A DNA stretch of 64,000 nt, from NCBI GenBank assembly GCA_903862955.1, contig CAIPAH010000013.1, positions 218,049 to 282,048 of the forward strand, read 5' to 3'. Position numbers and translations under genes: made by a program. Origin of the DNA: an uncultured Opitutia bacterium. GTDB lineage: Bacteria > Verrucomicrobiota > Verrucomicrobiia > Opitutales > Opitutaceae. Each line of letters starts with the position of its first letter. Positions within the stretch are counted from its first letter, which is position 1. The notes below the pieces were generated by a model. The model saw nothing but the letters and a program-made list of their open reading frames with translations, had not been told where the DNA came from and did not search any database. Shown in pieces: positions 26,689 through 35,386 of the stretch.

Positions 26689-27930
26689 ATGAATTTCTCC
26701 AACGTCGTCACGGTTTACCTGAAGGAACTCAAGGACACGCTCCGCGACCGGCGCGCGCTGATGTCGATGGTCATCATCCCGACGATCGTGATGCCGGCGC
26801 TGACCTTCGGCGTGGGCAAGATCGCCGCCGGGGTGGTCTCGAAGGCCCGCCAGGAGATTCCCGCGGTCATGGTCCTGAGCGGCGAGGATTCACCGGGCGT
26901 CGTGGCGGGGCTGCGGCAGGACAAGAAGCTGCGGCTGGTGGCGACGGCGGCGGACTGGAAGGATCAGATCTCGGACAAGAAACTCCGCGCGGCGGTGCGG
27001 ATCCCGGCGGGCTTCGAGGCAGGCTTGAAAGCGGGCGCGGCGGAGCCGGTGATCATTTACAACTATGACGGCGAGTTGAAGTCGGGCTTTTCGGTGAACG
27101 AGTTGGAAAGATATTTTCGTGCGCTGCGCGACCAGACGGTGACCGCGCGGCTGACGGAGCGGGGACTACCGGCGACGCTGGTGCGTCCCTTCGAGACAAA
27201 GCGCGAGAACGTGGCGGCGCCGGAGAAGGTGGGCGGCAACCTGCTCGGCGGCATCGTGCCCTACATCATCATCATTCTCTGCTTCACGGGCGCGATGTAT
27301 CCCGCGATGGATTTGACCGCGGGCGAGAAAGAGCGCGGCACGATGGAGACGCTGTTGTGCAGCCCGGTGGCGCGGGTGGACCTCGTGCTGGGGAAGTTCT
27401 TAATGGTGCTCACCGGCTCGTTGTCCGCGATGATCCTCTCACTCACGTCGATGACGCTGAGCGCAGCGGTGGCGGGCATGGTTTTCGCGGCGAAGACCGG
27501 TCCCGCGCAGATGGCGGCAATGGCGAGCCAGGCGCAGGGTGCCGGCGGCACGATGCCGATGATCGACCCGCTCGGGCTGGTGGGCGTCGTCGCGATGGTG
27601 CTCCCCGTGGCGGTGCTGTTTTCGGCGCTGATTTTCACCGTGGCGCTGTTTGCCAAGAGCTACAAGGAGGCGCAGAGCTACGTCGCGCCGATGATCTTCA
27701 TCGTGATCCTGCCGGCGGTCCTCGGCATGCTGCCGGGCATCGACCTCAACGCGCGCCTCGCGCTGGTGCCGATCCTGAACCTTTCGCTTGTGTGCAAGGA
27801 GATGCTGTCCGGCGTGTGGCACTGGAATTACATTGTGATCATCTTCGGCTCCTCGTGCGTCTACGCCGGCATCGCGCTGGCGCTGGCGGTGCGGATGTTC
27901 AACCGCGAGGACGTGATTTTCCGCGCCTGA
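26689..27930 (+). CDS. natB: ABC-2 type permease (NatB-like)
   Basis: 413 residues. One N-terminal helix (about 20-45) is followed by an extracytoplasmic domain of about 150 residues and five or six C-terminal helices (from about 185). Typical NatB-type motifs are KELKDTLRDRRALMSMVIIP near the N-terminus and DLTAGEKERGTMETLLCSPV before the helix bundle. Exports ions or small molecules together with the ATPase. Last gene of the natKR/natAB-like block. Confidence 0.88.
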   Translation: MNFSNVVTVYLKELKDTLRDRRALMSMVIIPTIVMPALTFGVGKIAAGVVSKARQEIPAVMVLSGEDSPGVVAGLRQDKKLRLVATAADWKDQISDKKLRAAVRIPAGFEAGLKAGAAEPVIIYNYDGELKSGFSVNELERYFRALRDQTVTARLTERGLPATLVRPFETKRENVAAPEKVGGNLLGGIVPYIIIILCFTGAMYPAMDLTAGEKERGTMETLLCSPVARVDLVLGKFLMVLTGSLSAMILSLTSMTLSAAVAGMVFAAKTGPAQMAAMASQAQGAGGTMPMIDPLGLVGVVAMVLPVAVLFSALIFTVALFAKSYKEAQSYVAPMIFIVILPAVLGMLPGIDLNARLALVPILNLSLVCKEMLSGVWHWNYIVIIFGSSCVYAGIALALAVRMFNREDVIFRA

Positions 27931-28078
27931 GCGCGCTTCGCCGCGTTGCGGTGCGGCGGAAGAGCGGAGCGGTAAATTTTTCCTCAAAGCCGGTTGGGCG
28001 CGGTAAACAACGGGTAAAAGCCGGCCGGGCCTATGGCCATTGGGCGGCGGAAAGGTTTACGCTGCGCGCGTTCAAGCC

Positions 28079-28672
28079 ATGCCCACCCCCCAGCAAATCA
28101 ATCCCGTGATTGCCTTTCCGGCGCCGCGGCCAGAGCTGAAACTGCTCTCCGCCGCCGAGCGCGCCGACACCCTCGAGCGCCAGCATCTCAGCCAAGACCA
28201 CGAAGCCTTGCGGGATCGCGAGGCGAATCTCCGCGACTACGAGGCCCGGCTCCGCGCGTGGCAGGCGCAGATCGAGAGCGGGCTGCAGCAGCCGCCTCCG
28301 CCGGTGGCGCAGTATATCGCGCCCGTGGCGATGGGCCGGCCGCCGAGCGCCTCGCCTTTCGAGGGGGACGTCGCACTGCACGCCGGCTGGGAAAAATTGC
28401 ACCGCGCCCGGGAGTTGCTCGAGGCGGAGCAGGCGCACGTGCGCGAGGATCGGCTCAATTTGAAGGAGACCGCGACCGTGCTGAAACGCCACGAGGCGTC
28501 GCTCGTGGCCCGCGAGGAAAGCCTTGCCCAGCGCGAGGAAATCCTCGCGGCCGCGACGGCAGTGCGGCTGGCGGAGCCGGTGAAATCGCCTTCCGCCATG
28601 TCGCGGCTGACGAACATGCCTTTCACGCTCGCCAAGTCCGTGTTTGGCGGAAAGCCGCCGGAGCAGGAGTGA
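28079..28672 (+). CDS. Hypothetical coiled-coil protein
   Basis: 197 residues from the ATG at 28079. Two long charged helical stretches (residues 20-70 and 100-160, rich in Glu/Arg heptads such as LREREANLRDYEARL) flank a proline-rich linker (QQPPPPVAQYIAPV). No membrane segment, signal peptide or known domain. The proline-rich linker and heptads suggest a structural or scaffold role. It lies 117 bases upstream of thymidine phosphorylase on the same strand; a functional link is not evident. Confidence 0.6.
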   Translation: MPTPQQINPVIAFPAPRPELKLLSAAERADTLERQHLSQDHEALRDREANLRDYEARLRAWQAQIESGLQQPPPPVAQYIAPVAMGRPPSASPFEGDVALHAGWEKLHRARELLEAEQAHVREDRLNLKETATVLKRHEASLVAREESLAQREEILAAATAVRLAEPVKSPSAMSRLTNMPFTLAKSVFGGKPPEQE

Positions 28673-28789
28673 CGCGGGCGACCGCGCCCCGCGGCAGGGC
28701 CAGGCGCGTGGAAGTTCCCCGGAGCGCCGGCGCGTGATGCGTTTTTCATCGGCACCGGCCCGCGGCTGCGATTGAAAGGGGACGTCGCC

Positions 28790-30112
28790 ATGAGCGCCGT
28801 CTCCCCGCTTTTTCCGCAGCACATCATTGCCCGCAAACGCGACGGCGGCGCGTTGACGCGGGAGGAAATCGAGGCGTTTGTCCGCGGCGCGACCGACGCC
28901 TCGTGGGCGGACTACCAGCTGAGCGCGATGCTGATGGCGATCTTCCTGCGCGGCATGACGCCGGTGGAGACGGCGCATTTCACCCGCGCGATGATGGAAT
29001 CCGGCCGGGTCGCGGACCTGAGCAGCATCCGGATGCCCAAGGCCGACAAGCACTCAACCGGTGGCGTGGGCGACAAGGTCTCGCTGCACCTGGCGCCGAT
29101 GGTCGCGGCGTGCGGCGTGGCGGTGCCGATGATTTCCGGACGCGGGCTCGGCCACACCGGTGGCACGCTCGACAAGCTCGAGGCGATCCCGGGGTTCAGC
29201 GTGAACCTGTCGTTCGCCAGCTACCGCGCGCAGGTGAAGCGACTCGGGCTTTGCCTGATTGGGCAGACGGCCGAACTCGCCCCGGCGGACAAGAAGCTCT
29301 ACGCGCTGCGCGACGTCACGGGCACGGTGGAGTGCATCCCGCTGATCTGCGGCAGCATCCTCGCCAAGAAGCTGGCGGAAGGGATCGACGTGTTGGTGCT
29401 CGACGTGAAGTTCGGCCGCGGCGCGTTCATGAAGGACCGGAAGCAGGCGCGGCAGCTGGCGCAGGCGCTCGTGCGGGTCGCCCGGGCGATGGGCAAGCCG
29501 ACGCGCGCGCTGCTCACGGCGATGGACGAACCCCTGGGCCGGACGGTGGGCAACGCCTTGGAGGTTGCGGAATCGATCGACTGCCTGCGCGGCCGAGGTC
29601 CTGCCGACACGATGGCGGTGACGTATGCGCTCGGGGAGCAAATGCTGCTGCTGGCGAAGGTGGCGTGCACGGCGAAGGCGGCGCGGGCGCAGCTGGAGAA
29701 GACGATCCGCGACGGCAGCGCTCTCGGGAGATTTCGCGCCATGATCGGGGCGCAGGGCGGCGACGCACGAGTGGTGGACGAGCCGGGCCGGCTGCCGCAG
29801 GCGAGGCTGCAGGTGCCGCTACCGGCGGCGCGCAGCGGTTTCGTGCAGGGCGTTGACGCAATGGGTGTGGCCCTGGCGGCGTTGCGGCTCGGGGCAGGAC
29901 GCGCGAAGGCCGAAGACAAAGTTGACCCGGCGGTCGGCATCAGCGGGCTCGTGAAGGTCGGCGAGAAAGTCGCTGCGGGCACGCCTCTCTGCGTGATCCA
30001 CGCGAACGACCGCCAGGCGCTCGCCGAGGCCCGCCGGATGCTGACGGCGGCAATCGTCGTGGGTGGCTCCCGCATCCCGCCAGCGCGTCTGATCCGTGAG
30101 TTGATCGGCTAG
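28790..30112 (+). CDS. deoA: Thymidine (pyrimidine-nucleoside) phosphorylase
   Basis: 440 residues from the ATG at 28790, with AAAGGGG about ten bases upstream. Phosphorolyses thymidine and deoxyuridine to base and 2-deoxyribose 1-phosphate in the cytoplasm. Signature KADKHSTGGVGDKVSLHLAP (about 85-104) binds phosphate, followed by SGRGLGHTGGTLDKLE (about 117-132); the C-terminal beta-barrel domain starts near 340. The product enters the DeoC pathway after phosphopentomutase, which is not in the window. It could act on uridine too (Pdp type). Confidence 0.93.
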   Translation: MSAVSPLFPQHIIARKRDGGALTREEIEAFVRGATDASWADYQLSAMLMAIFLRGMTPVETAHFTRAMMESGRVADLSSIRMPKADKHSTGGVGDKVSLHLAPMVAACGVAVPMISGRGLGHTGGTLDKLEAIPGFSVNLSFASYRAQVKRLGLCLIGQTAELAPADKKLYALRDVTGTVECIPLICGSILAKKLAEGIDVLVLDVKFGRGAFMKDRKQARQLAQALVRVARAMGKPTRALLTAMDEPLGRTVGNALEVAESIDCLRGRGPADTMAVTYALGEQMLLLAKVACTAKAARAQLEKTIRDGSALGRFRAMIGAQGGDARVVDEPGRLPQARLQVPLPAARSGFVQGVDAMGVALAALRLGAGRAKAEDKVDPAVGISGLVKVGEKVAAGTPLCVIHANDRQALAEARRMLTAAIVVGGSRIPPARLIRELIG

Positions 30113-30115
30113 ACC

Positions 30116-30237
30116 AGCTGTAGGAGCGGGTTTACCCCGCGGAGTCTGCGGGAATCGTTCCGCAGAAAAAGGGAAACGCGGGCAGACGGAGGTTGCGGGA
30201 CGGACGGAGATCGCGGCGTGAAGCCGCTCTTACAGCT
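30116..30237. repeat. REP doublet (REPIN-like), overlaps ABC-F stop codon
   Basis: Two REP units face each other: 30119-30142 (tgtaggagcgggtttacccc...) and its inverted partner 30211-30234 (reading tgtaagagcggcttcacgcc... on the minus strand). Each has its own short stem, gcggg/cccgc or gcggc/gccgc. The outer ends agctgta/tacagct extend the pairing. It fills the gap between convergent deoA and the ABC-F gene, and the TAA of the latter (30230-30232) lies in the second unit. Related doublet at 38461-38560. Confidence 0.85.
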
Positions 30238-32104
30238 TCTCCAGCTCGGCGAGCTTTTCGGCGGCTTGCTCCCAGGCGGCGGTGGCCACGGCGAGCTGGT
30301 CGACGAGCGTGCTGAGCTCGAGGTTGAGATGGTGAAATTTGCCCTTGTCGGAGTAGGTCTCCGGCGCCTCGAGTGCGGCGGCGAGTTCGTTCTGGCGGGC
30401 CTCCAGCTTGGAGACCTCTTCCTCGAGGCGGTGGACCTCGGTGTGCTGCTTCTTGATCTCGTTGGGCGTGGGGCGCTTTTTCGCGAGGGCGGGCGCCGCG
30501 ACCGGCGCGGGCTTGGCGGCGGGGGCGTCCTGCTTCGGGCGGGCGTCGGTGAAGCCGGCGGTGAGCGCGGCGCGGGCGTTGGAGGCCTTCGATTTCTCGA
30601 GGTAGTAGTCGTAGTCGCCGGCGTAGGGCGTGAGCCGGCCGGAGTGGACGTGCAGCACGGTCTTCGCGAGCTGGCGGATGAAATACACGTCGTGGCTGAT
30701 GAAGATGAACGTGCCCTCGTATTGCTGGAGCGCGAAGAGCAGCGCGTCGATTGACGCGATGTCGAGGTGGGTCGTGGGCTCGTCCATCAGCAGCAAATTC
30801 GGCGGATCCACGAGCAGGCGGGCAAGGGCGAGGCGGGACTTTTCACCACCGGAGAGGACGCTGCACTTCTTGAAGACGTCGTCCTTGCGGAAGAGGAACG
30901 CGCCGAGGATGGTGCGCGCCTGCTGCTCGGTGAGGTCGTTCTCCGCGGTACGCAGCTCCATGACGTTCTCCATCACGGTGAGGTCGAGCTTCAGGTTGTC
31001 CGCGCGATTTTGGGCGAAATAGCCCGGGAAGACGTTGCTGCCGAGTTCCCGCACGCCGCCCTGGATGGGGATAACGTCGCCGAGGATCTTGAGCAGGGTG
31101 GACTTGCCCGCGCCGTTGGGGCCGACAAGCACGATGCGCTGGCCGCGCTCGGCCTCGAAGTTGAGGTCGCGGTAGACGACGTGGTCGCCGTAGGCCTGCT
31201 GGACGTTCTTCAGCGAGATGACCTTCAGGCCGGAGCGCGGGGCGGGCGGGAACTTGAAGCGGACCTTTTTCAGGTCCTCGGTCGGCTCCTCGACGGCGAC
31301 GTCCTGGAGACGCTCGATCTGCTTTTCCTTGGATTTGGCGCGTGACGCCATTGACGCCTTGGCGCCGAAGCGGTCGACGAATTTCTGGAGGTGGGCGATT
31401 TCGCGCTGCTGGTTCTTGTAGGCGGCGGCCTGCTGCTCCTTGCGGGCGACGCGCTCGTTGAGGTAGTCGTCGTAATTGCCGGTGTAGCGGTTGAGCGTGC
31501 CGTTGCGCAGCTCGAGGATGCCGGTGCAAAGGATGTTGAGGAAGGCGCGGTCGTGGGAGACGACGAGGAGGCCGCCGGGGTAGCGCGTGAGGTAGTCCTG
31601 GAACCAGAGCAGGGCCTCGAGATCGAGGTGGTTGGTGGGCTCGTCGAGGATAAGCAGGGCGGGCTCGGCGACGAGGAGGCGGGCGAGATGGGCGCGCATG
31701 ACCCAGCCGCCAGAGAAAGTCTTGGCGAGCTTGTCGGCGTCGCCCTCCTTGAACCCGAGGCCGGCGAGGATCTTTTTCGCGCGCGGCTCGAGCGTCCAGT
31801 CGATGTCCCAGTCGTCGTCGTTCTCGGGCTCGAGCTTTTTGCCGCTGGTGGCGATCTGGAGGATGGTTTCGTCGCCGACGGGGGCGCTTTCCTGGGGCAG
31901 GAAGCCGAAGTCCGCGCCGCGCTCCCACTCGATCGTGCCGGTGTCGGCGGCCTCCTCGCCGAGGATCAGGTTGAAGAGGGTGGATTTCCCCGCGCCGTTG
32001 GGCCCGACGAGGCCGTAGCGATCCGTGCGCGCGACAAACAACGACACGTCGTGAAAGAGTTCACGCGTGCCGTAGGACTTGGAAACATCGGCGATGGTAA
32101 GCAC
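30230..32104 (-). CDS. ABC-F family ATPase (Uup-like)
   Basis: 624 residues if initiated at GTG 32104 (VLTIADVSKSYG, the usual ABC-F start); a GTG at 32122 would add six residues. Two ABC domains in one chain without membrane segments: GPNGAGKST at both Walker A sites, signatures FSGGWVMR and LSGGEKSR, Walker B LLILDEPTNHLD and LLMDEPTTHLD. The linker between domains (about 235-300) is charged, and the last 90 residues form a coiled coil (HRLEEEVSKLEARQNEL), as in Uup. These proteins act on ribosomes or on branched DNA. The C-terminus is encoded within a REP element. Monocistronic. Confidence 0.9.
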   Translation of the reverse strand: MLTIADVSKSYGTRELFHDVSLFVARTDRYGLVGPNGAGKSTLFNLILGEEAADTGTIEWERGADFGFLPQESAPVGDETILQIATSGKKLEPENDDDWDIDWTLEPRAKKILAGLGFKEGDADKLAKTFSGGWVMRAHLARLLVAEPALLILDEPTNHLDLEALLWFQDYLTRYPGGLLVVSHDRAFLNILCTGILELRNGTLNRYTGNYDDYLNERVARKEQQAAAYKNQQREIAHLQKFVDRFGAKASMASRAKSKEKQIERLQDVAVEEPTEDLKKVRFKFPPAPRSGLKVISLKNVQQAYGDHVVYRDLNFEAERGQRIVLVGPNGAGKSTLLKILGDVIPIQGGVRELGSNVFPGYFAQNRADNLKLDLTVMENVMELRTAENDLTEQQARTILGAFLFRKDDVFKKCSVLSGGEKSRLALARLLVDPPNLLLMDEPTTHLDIASIDALLFALQQYEGTFIFISHDVYFIRQLAKTVLHVHSGRLTPYAGDYDYYLEKSKASNARAALTAGFTDARPKQDAPAAKPAPVAAPALAKKRPTPNEIKKQHTEVHRLEEEVSKLEARQNELAAALEAPETYSDKGKFHHLNLELSTLVDQLAVATAAWEQAAEKLAELEKL

Positions 32105-32181
32105 GGAAACCGCCCACCACACCCTACGCGGAGCCCGGCGTCAATGCGCGGGTTGGGCGAATGTGAAGTAAACTCGGCCTG

Positions 32182-32520
32182 TCATCGCAAGAGCGCGTAG
32201 CCCAACGCGATAATCCCAACCAGACCACATAAGCCCGCGCCGCGCGAAATCCACAACGCGCGCCGCAATTCAGGCCGTTCGCCAACCCATGCCGGGGGCA
32301 CGAAAGTCCACTTCATCTGAAGCTCCTTTAGCTTTGAATCGCTTCGCCAAAATGAAGCACCCTCGGGACGAAAGAGAAAGCCAGTTGGCCGCCCGAGTGC
32401 GACCCATTCGTCTCTCCGCTCGGCGTGTAACCAGCGGATAAGTCGGTCGAAGAACGCCAACGACGTCACGATCGCGACGAGAACAAACCAGAACAGCAGG
32501 ACGGCAATAAGGGAATGCAC
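32182..32520 (-). CDS. Hypothetical two-helix membrane protein
   Basis: 112 residues. Membrane helices at about 4-25 (IAVLLFWFVLVAIVTSLAFF) and 93-111 (GLCGLVGIIALGYALL). The intervening 65 residues are soluble, aromatic and basic (SFWRSDSKLKELQMKWTF). No family recognised. The stretch is lower in GC than its neighbours, which may mean a recent arrival. Same strand as the flanking ABC-F and lipoprotein genes but with gaps of more than 50 bases. Confidence 0.55.
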   Translation of the reverse strand: MHSLIAVLLFWFVLVAIVTSLAFFDRLIRWLHAERRDEWVALGRPTGFLFRPEGASFWRSDSKLKELQMKWTFVPPAWVGERPELRRALWISRGAGLCGLVGIIALGYALLR

Positions 32521-32576
32521 CTGTTATTTACCCGACTCTCTCGCGAAATGCTCGATCGGTCCGGCTGGCCGACAGG

Positions 32577-33095
32577 TCAGGGCACAATCCGTGTTCCCTG
32601 TGCCGAAGCCTCGGTGGTCGGGTCGGTGGGTTTGCCGGACTGGTCGAAGACTTCGTAGCTGATCGTCGAGTCGAAGGAGTTTCCGTCCTCGGAAAGGGTG
32701 AATTTCTGCGTGAGCACGCCGTGGCCGCCGGGGGACCAGCCACCGCCCTTGGTGATTTCGTCCAGCGTGGCCGGGGGCTTGGTCCAGTAGTAGACGTAGC
32801 GGGCCTCATATTGCCGCGGGCCGGTTTTCTTCCACGCGCCGTAGGCGGGGGTGACGGGCGGCATGGCGTCGTAATTGGAGGACTCGGTCATCGTGCCGCC
32901 GGCGTTGAAGACGTAGAGGAAATCGAGATCTTTGATCGCGGCGTAGGGGCCGGTCTTGAACTGGACGCGGCCTTTCCAGGCGCCGGCGAAGGCGTCGGTC
33001 TGCGACGACTCCGATTTGGCCGTGATGACCGTCGTGCAACTGCTGGCGAGCAGCGCGAACGCGAAACCCAAGGCAGGCAGCAGGGAGCGTTTCAT
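32577..33095 (-). CDS. Putative lipoprotein
   Basis: 172 residues. Signal peptide with lipobox LASSC (Cys at residue 20), so it is probably a lipid-anchored periplasmic or outer-membrane protein. The mature part starts with a Ser/Thr/Asp spacer and forms a beta-rich domain with features of small lipocalin-like proteins (GAWKGRVQFKTGPYAAI, FTLSEDGNSFDSTISYEVFD). No assigned function. Confidence 0.7.
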   Translation of the reverse strand: MKRSLLPALGFAFALLASSCTTVITAKSESSQTDAFAGAWKGRVQFKTGPYAAIKDLDFLYVFNAGGTMTESSNYDAMPPVTPAYGAWKKTGPRQYEARYVYYWTKPPATLDEITKGGGWSPGGHGVLTQKFTLSEDGNSFDSTISYEVFDQSGKPTDPTTEASAQGTRIVP

Positions 33096-33163
33096 GGGTA
33101 GGTGGCCGGGAGTCTGTTCAGGGTGCGGGGTTGAGCCAGCTGATTTCGGGCCAAGCCAAGAGG

Positions 33164-33248
33164 GATCGCGAAACCGCGAAAGAGCGAAAACACGAAAATT
33201 AGAACCACATTAATCTTCGCGATTTCGCTCTTTCGCGTTTTCGCGATC
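33164..33248. repeat. Long inverted repeat
   Basis: Arms of 38 bases at 33164-33201 (gatcgcgaaaccgcgaaagag...) and 33211-33248, four mismatches, loop of nine bases. The longest hairpin in the window. It lies just after the EamA gene stop (33254, minus strand) and could terminate that transcript. Same 'cgcgaaag.gcgaaaacg' family as the outer arms at 1795-1922. Confidence 0.85.
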
Positions 33249-33253
33249 AAAAT

Positions 33254-34165
33254 TCAGCGGTTCAGCGTGAGCGCGATGCAGCCGGCGACGGCGATGACAG
33301 CGCCGACGATCGAGCGGCGGGTGGGGCGGTCGCCTTCGAGCCAGAAGGCGATGGGGATCGAGAGCAGGGGCGTAGTCGCGGCGATGGGGAGGACCAGCCC
33401 GCTTGGCGTGGTGGCGAGGGCCCATTGGTAGCAGCCGACGCCTGCGACCGGACCGGCGAGGGCGTTGGCCAGTACCCAGCGGCGGCTGGCGCGACGCTCC
33501 TCGGGCGTGTGCCTCAGCGGCGGCGGCAGGCGGCGCAGCAGGCGCATGACGAGAAACCAGACGGAGATGAACATCACGCCGGCGAGGATGCGATGGTAGG
33601 CGGCGGTGAGGCCGAAGGTGGCGTTGGCGACGTGCTCGCCGGCGGCCGCGGCGACGGTCACGCCCTTGCGGCTGACGAGCGCGCCGAAGCCCTGGCCGGC
33701 GGCGGCGAGCAGGCCGAAGAGGAAACCCACGGGCCGGACGTGCACGCGTGGGGGGCTGGACTTGCTCGGCATCAGGGCGACGGCGACGCCGGCGAGGATC
33801 ACGCTGCCCCAGAAGACCTGCTGGCCGGTCAATTTTGTGCCGAGCCAGAGCCATTCGCCGAGGGCGGCGATGGGAGCGGCGAGGCATTGCGTCATCAGCA
33901 CGGTGAGCCGCGAGCCGAGGAACGGCAGTGCGCCGTAAACGCCGAGGTCACCGAGACCCATGCCGATGAGGCCGCTGAGCAGAAACCAGTTGAAGCTGGC
34001 GCTGGCGAAGCCGTGGCCGACGAGATGGGCGAACAGGCCGAGGAAAACACAGGCGACGACGAGGCGGCCGAAGTTCGCGCGCAAGGCGCCCAAGGCCTTG
34101 ACGCTGTGGCTGGCACAGGTGGCGTTGAGCGCGAAGAAAAAAGCGGCGAGAAACGAGGCAAACAT
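33254..34165 (-). CDS. EamA/DMT-superfamily transporter
   Basis: 303 residues from the ATG at 34165; the upstream extension to 34330 overlaps the divergent gene and is rejected. Ten predicted helices in two EamA repeats of five. Resembles the second EamA gene at 44147-45028, including shared patterns ANFGRLVVA / ANFWRLLVA, LSGLIGMGLGDLGVY / LGGLVGFGFGGVAMF and LWLGTKL / LWLGTRL. Members export metabolites such as amino acids; substrate unknown. Divergent from the deoxyhypusine synthase homologue, with starts 88 bases apart. Confidence 0.88.
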   Translation of the reverse strand: MFASFLAAFFFALNATCASHSVKALGALRANFGRLVVACVFLGLFAHLVGHGFASASFNWFLLSGLIGMGLGDLGVYGALPFLGSRLTVLMTQCLAAPIAALGEWLWLGTKLTGQQVFWGSVILAGVAVALMPSKSSPPRVHVRPVGFLFGLLAAAGQGFGALVSRKGVTVAAAAGEHVANATFGLTAAYHRILAGVMFISVWFLVMRLLRRLPPPLRHTPEERRASRRWVLANALAGPVAGVGCYQWALATTPSGLVLPIAATTPLLSIPIAFWLEGDRPTRRSIVGAVIAVAGCIALTLNR

Positions 34166-34253
34166 CGGGTAACCAACGACAAGAGAGGATCCGGCCCCCG
34201 GTTGCGACGGTTTTTTGTGTCCACCGGAAGGTCGTGTGTTACTTTGCCCGGTT

Positions 34254-35300
34254 ATGAAAGCCCAGAAAGCCAAGACCAAGCCGGAGGCGGTCAATGCCGC
34301 CCTTGCGGCCCGGAAAGGCCCGGTTTCCAAGTTTATCGCCCAGCACTACCGTCACTTCAACGCCGCGGCCCTCCTGGATGCGGCCAAAGGCTACGAGGCG
34401 CACCTCGATGCGGGTGGGAAGATGCTCGTGACGCTCGCGGGCGCCATGTCCACGGCCGAACTGGGCATCTCGCTCGCCGAGATGATCCGGAAGGACAAGG
34501 TCCACGCGATCGTTTGCACCGGCGCGAACCTGGAGGAGGACATTTTCAACCTCGTGGCGCACGATTACTACGAGCGCGTGCCGCATTACCGGCACCTGTC
34601 GGCGGCGGACGAGCAGAAGCTGCTCAACCGGCACATGAACCGCGTGACCGACACGTGCATCCCGGAGATGGAGGCCATGCGCCGGATCGAGAACGTCGTG
34701 CTGGAGGAATGGGTGAAGGCCGACCGCGCGGGGGAACGCTATTTCCCGCACGAGTTCATGTATAAGATTTTGCGCGGCGGGAAACTGCGGAAGAGCTACC
34801 AAATTGACCCGAAAAACTCGTGGATGCTGGCGGCCTGCGAGAAGAACCTGCCGATGATCGTGCCGGGCTGGGAGGACGCGACACTGGGCAACATGTTTGC
34901 GGGGCACGTCATCAGCGGCCACGTGAAGAACGTCCACACGGTCCGCACCGGCATCGAATACATGACGATGCTGGCGGAGTGGTATACGAAGACCGCGAAG
35001 AAACTGCGCAACGGCGAAGGCTCGATCGGGTTTTTCCAGATCGGCGGCGGCATTGCGGGGGACTTCCCGATCTGCGTGGTGCCGATGCTGCACCAGGACC
35101 TGCGGCGCACGGGCGTGCCGCTCTGGGGCTATTTCGCCCAGATCAGCGACTCGACCACGAGCTACGGCAGTTATTCCGGCGCGGTGCCCAACGAAAAGAT
35201 CACCTGGGGCAAGCTCGGCGCGAAGACGCCGAAATACATCATCGAGAGCGACGCGACGATCGTGGCACCTCTGATCTTTTCGTGGGTGCTGGGGAAGTGA
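34254..35300 (+). CDS. Deoxyhypusine synthase family protein
   Basis: 348 residues from the ATG at 34254 (a few upstream residues in frame are rejected as an extension). The deoxyhypusine synthase fold is clear: TLAGAMSTAELGISLAEMIR, VCTGANLEEDIFN, IGGGIAGDFPI and the active-site lysine region NEKITWGKLGAK with K320, the counterpart of the lysine that forms the enzyme-intermediate imine. Bacteria lack eIF5A, so the eukaryotic reaction is not expected. Bacterial homologues are thought to transfer the aminobutyl group to other amines, for example to make homospermidine or related polyamines. No polyamine gene adjoins it. Confidence 0.88.
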   Translation: MKAQKAKTKPEAVNAALAARKGPVSKFIAQHYRHFNAAALLDAAKGYEAHLDAGGKMLVTLAGAMSTAELGISLAEMIRKDKVHAIVCTGANLEEDIFNLVAHDYYERVPHYRHLSAADEQKLLNRHMNRVTDTCIPEMEAMRRIENVVLEEWVKADRAGERYFPHEFMYKILRGGKLRKSYQIDPKNSWMLAACEKNLPMIVPGWEDATLGNMFAGHVISGHVKNVHTVRTGIEYMTMLAEWYTKTAKKLRNGEGSIGFFQIGGGIAGDFPICVVPMLHQDLRRTGVPLWGYFAQISDSTTSYGSYSGAVPNEKITWGKLGAKTPKYIIESDATIVAPLIFSWVLGK

Positions 35301-35302
35301 GG

Positions 35303-35374
35303 TCACGCAAAGCCGCCAAGGCGCAAAGTCTGGTTTTCTGCCCAAAATCTTTGCGTCTTGGCGGCTTTGCGTGA
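35303..35374. repeat. Long inverted repeat
   Basis: Arms of 26 bases at 35303-35328 (tcacgcaaagccgccaaggc...) and 35349-35374 with one mismatch, loop of 20 bases. It begins two bases after the deoxyhypusine synthase-like stop and ends 12 bases before the next gene, where it would form a stable transcript hairpin. A single arm of the same family lies at about 42940-42970. Confidence 0.88.
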
Positions 35375-35386
35375 GCGTTTCCCGAC

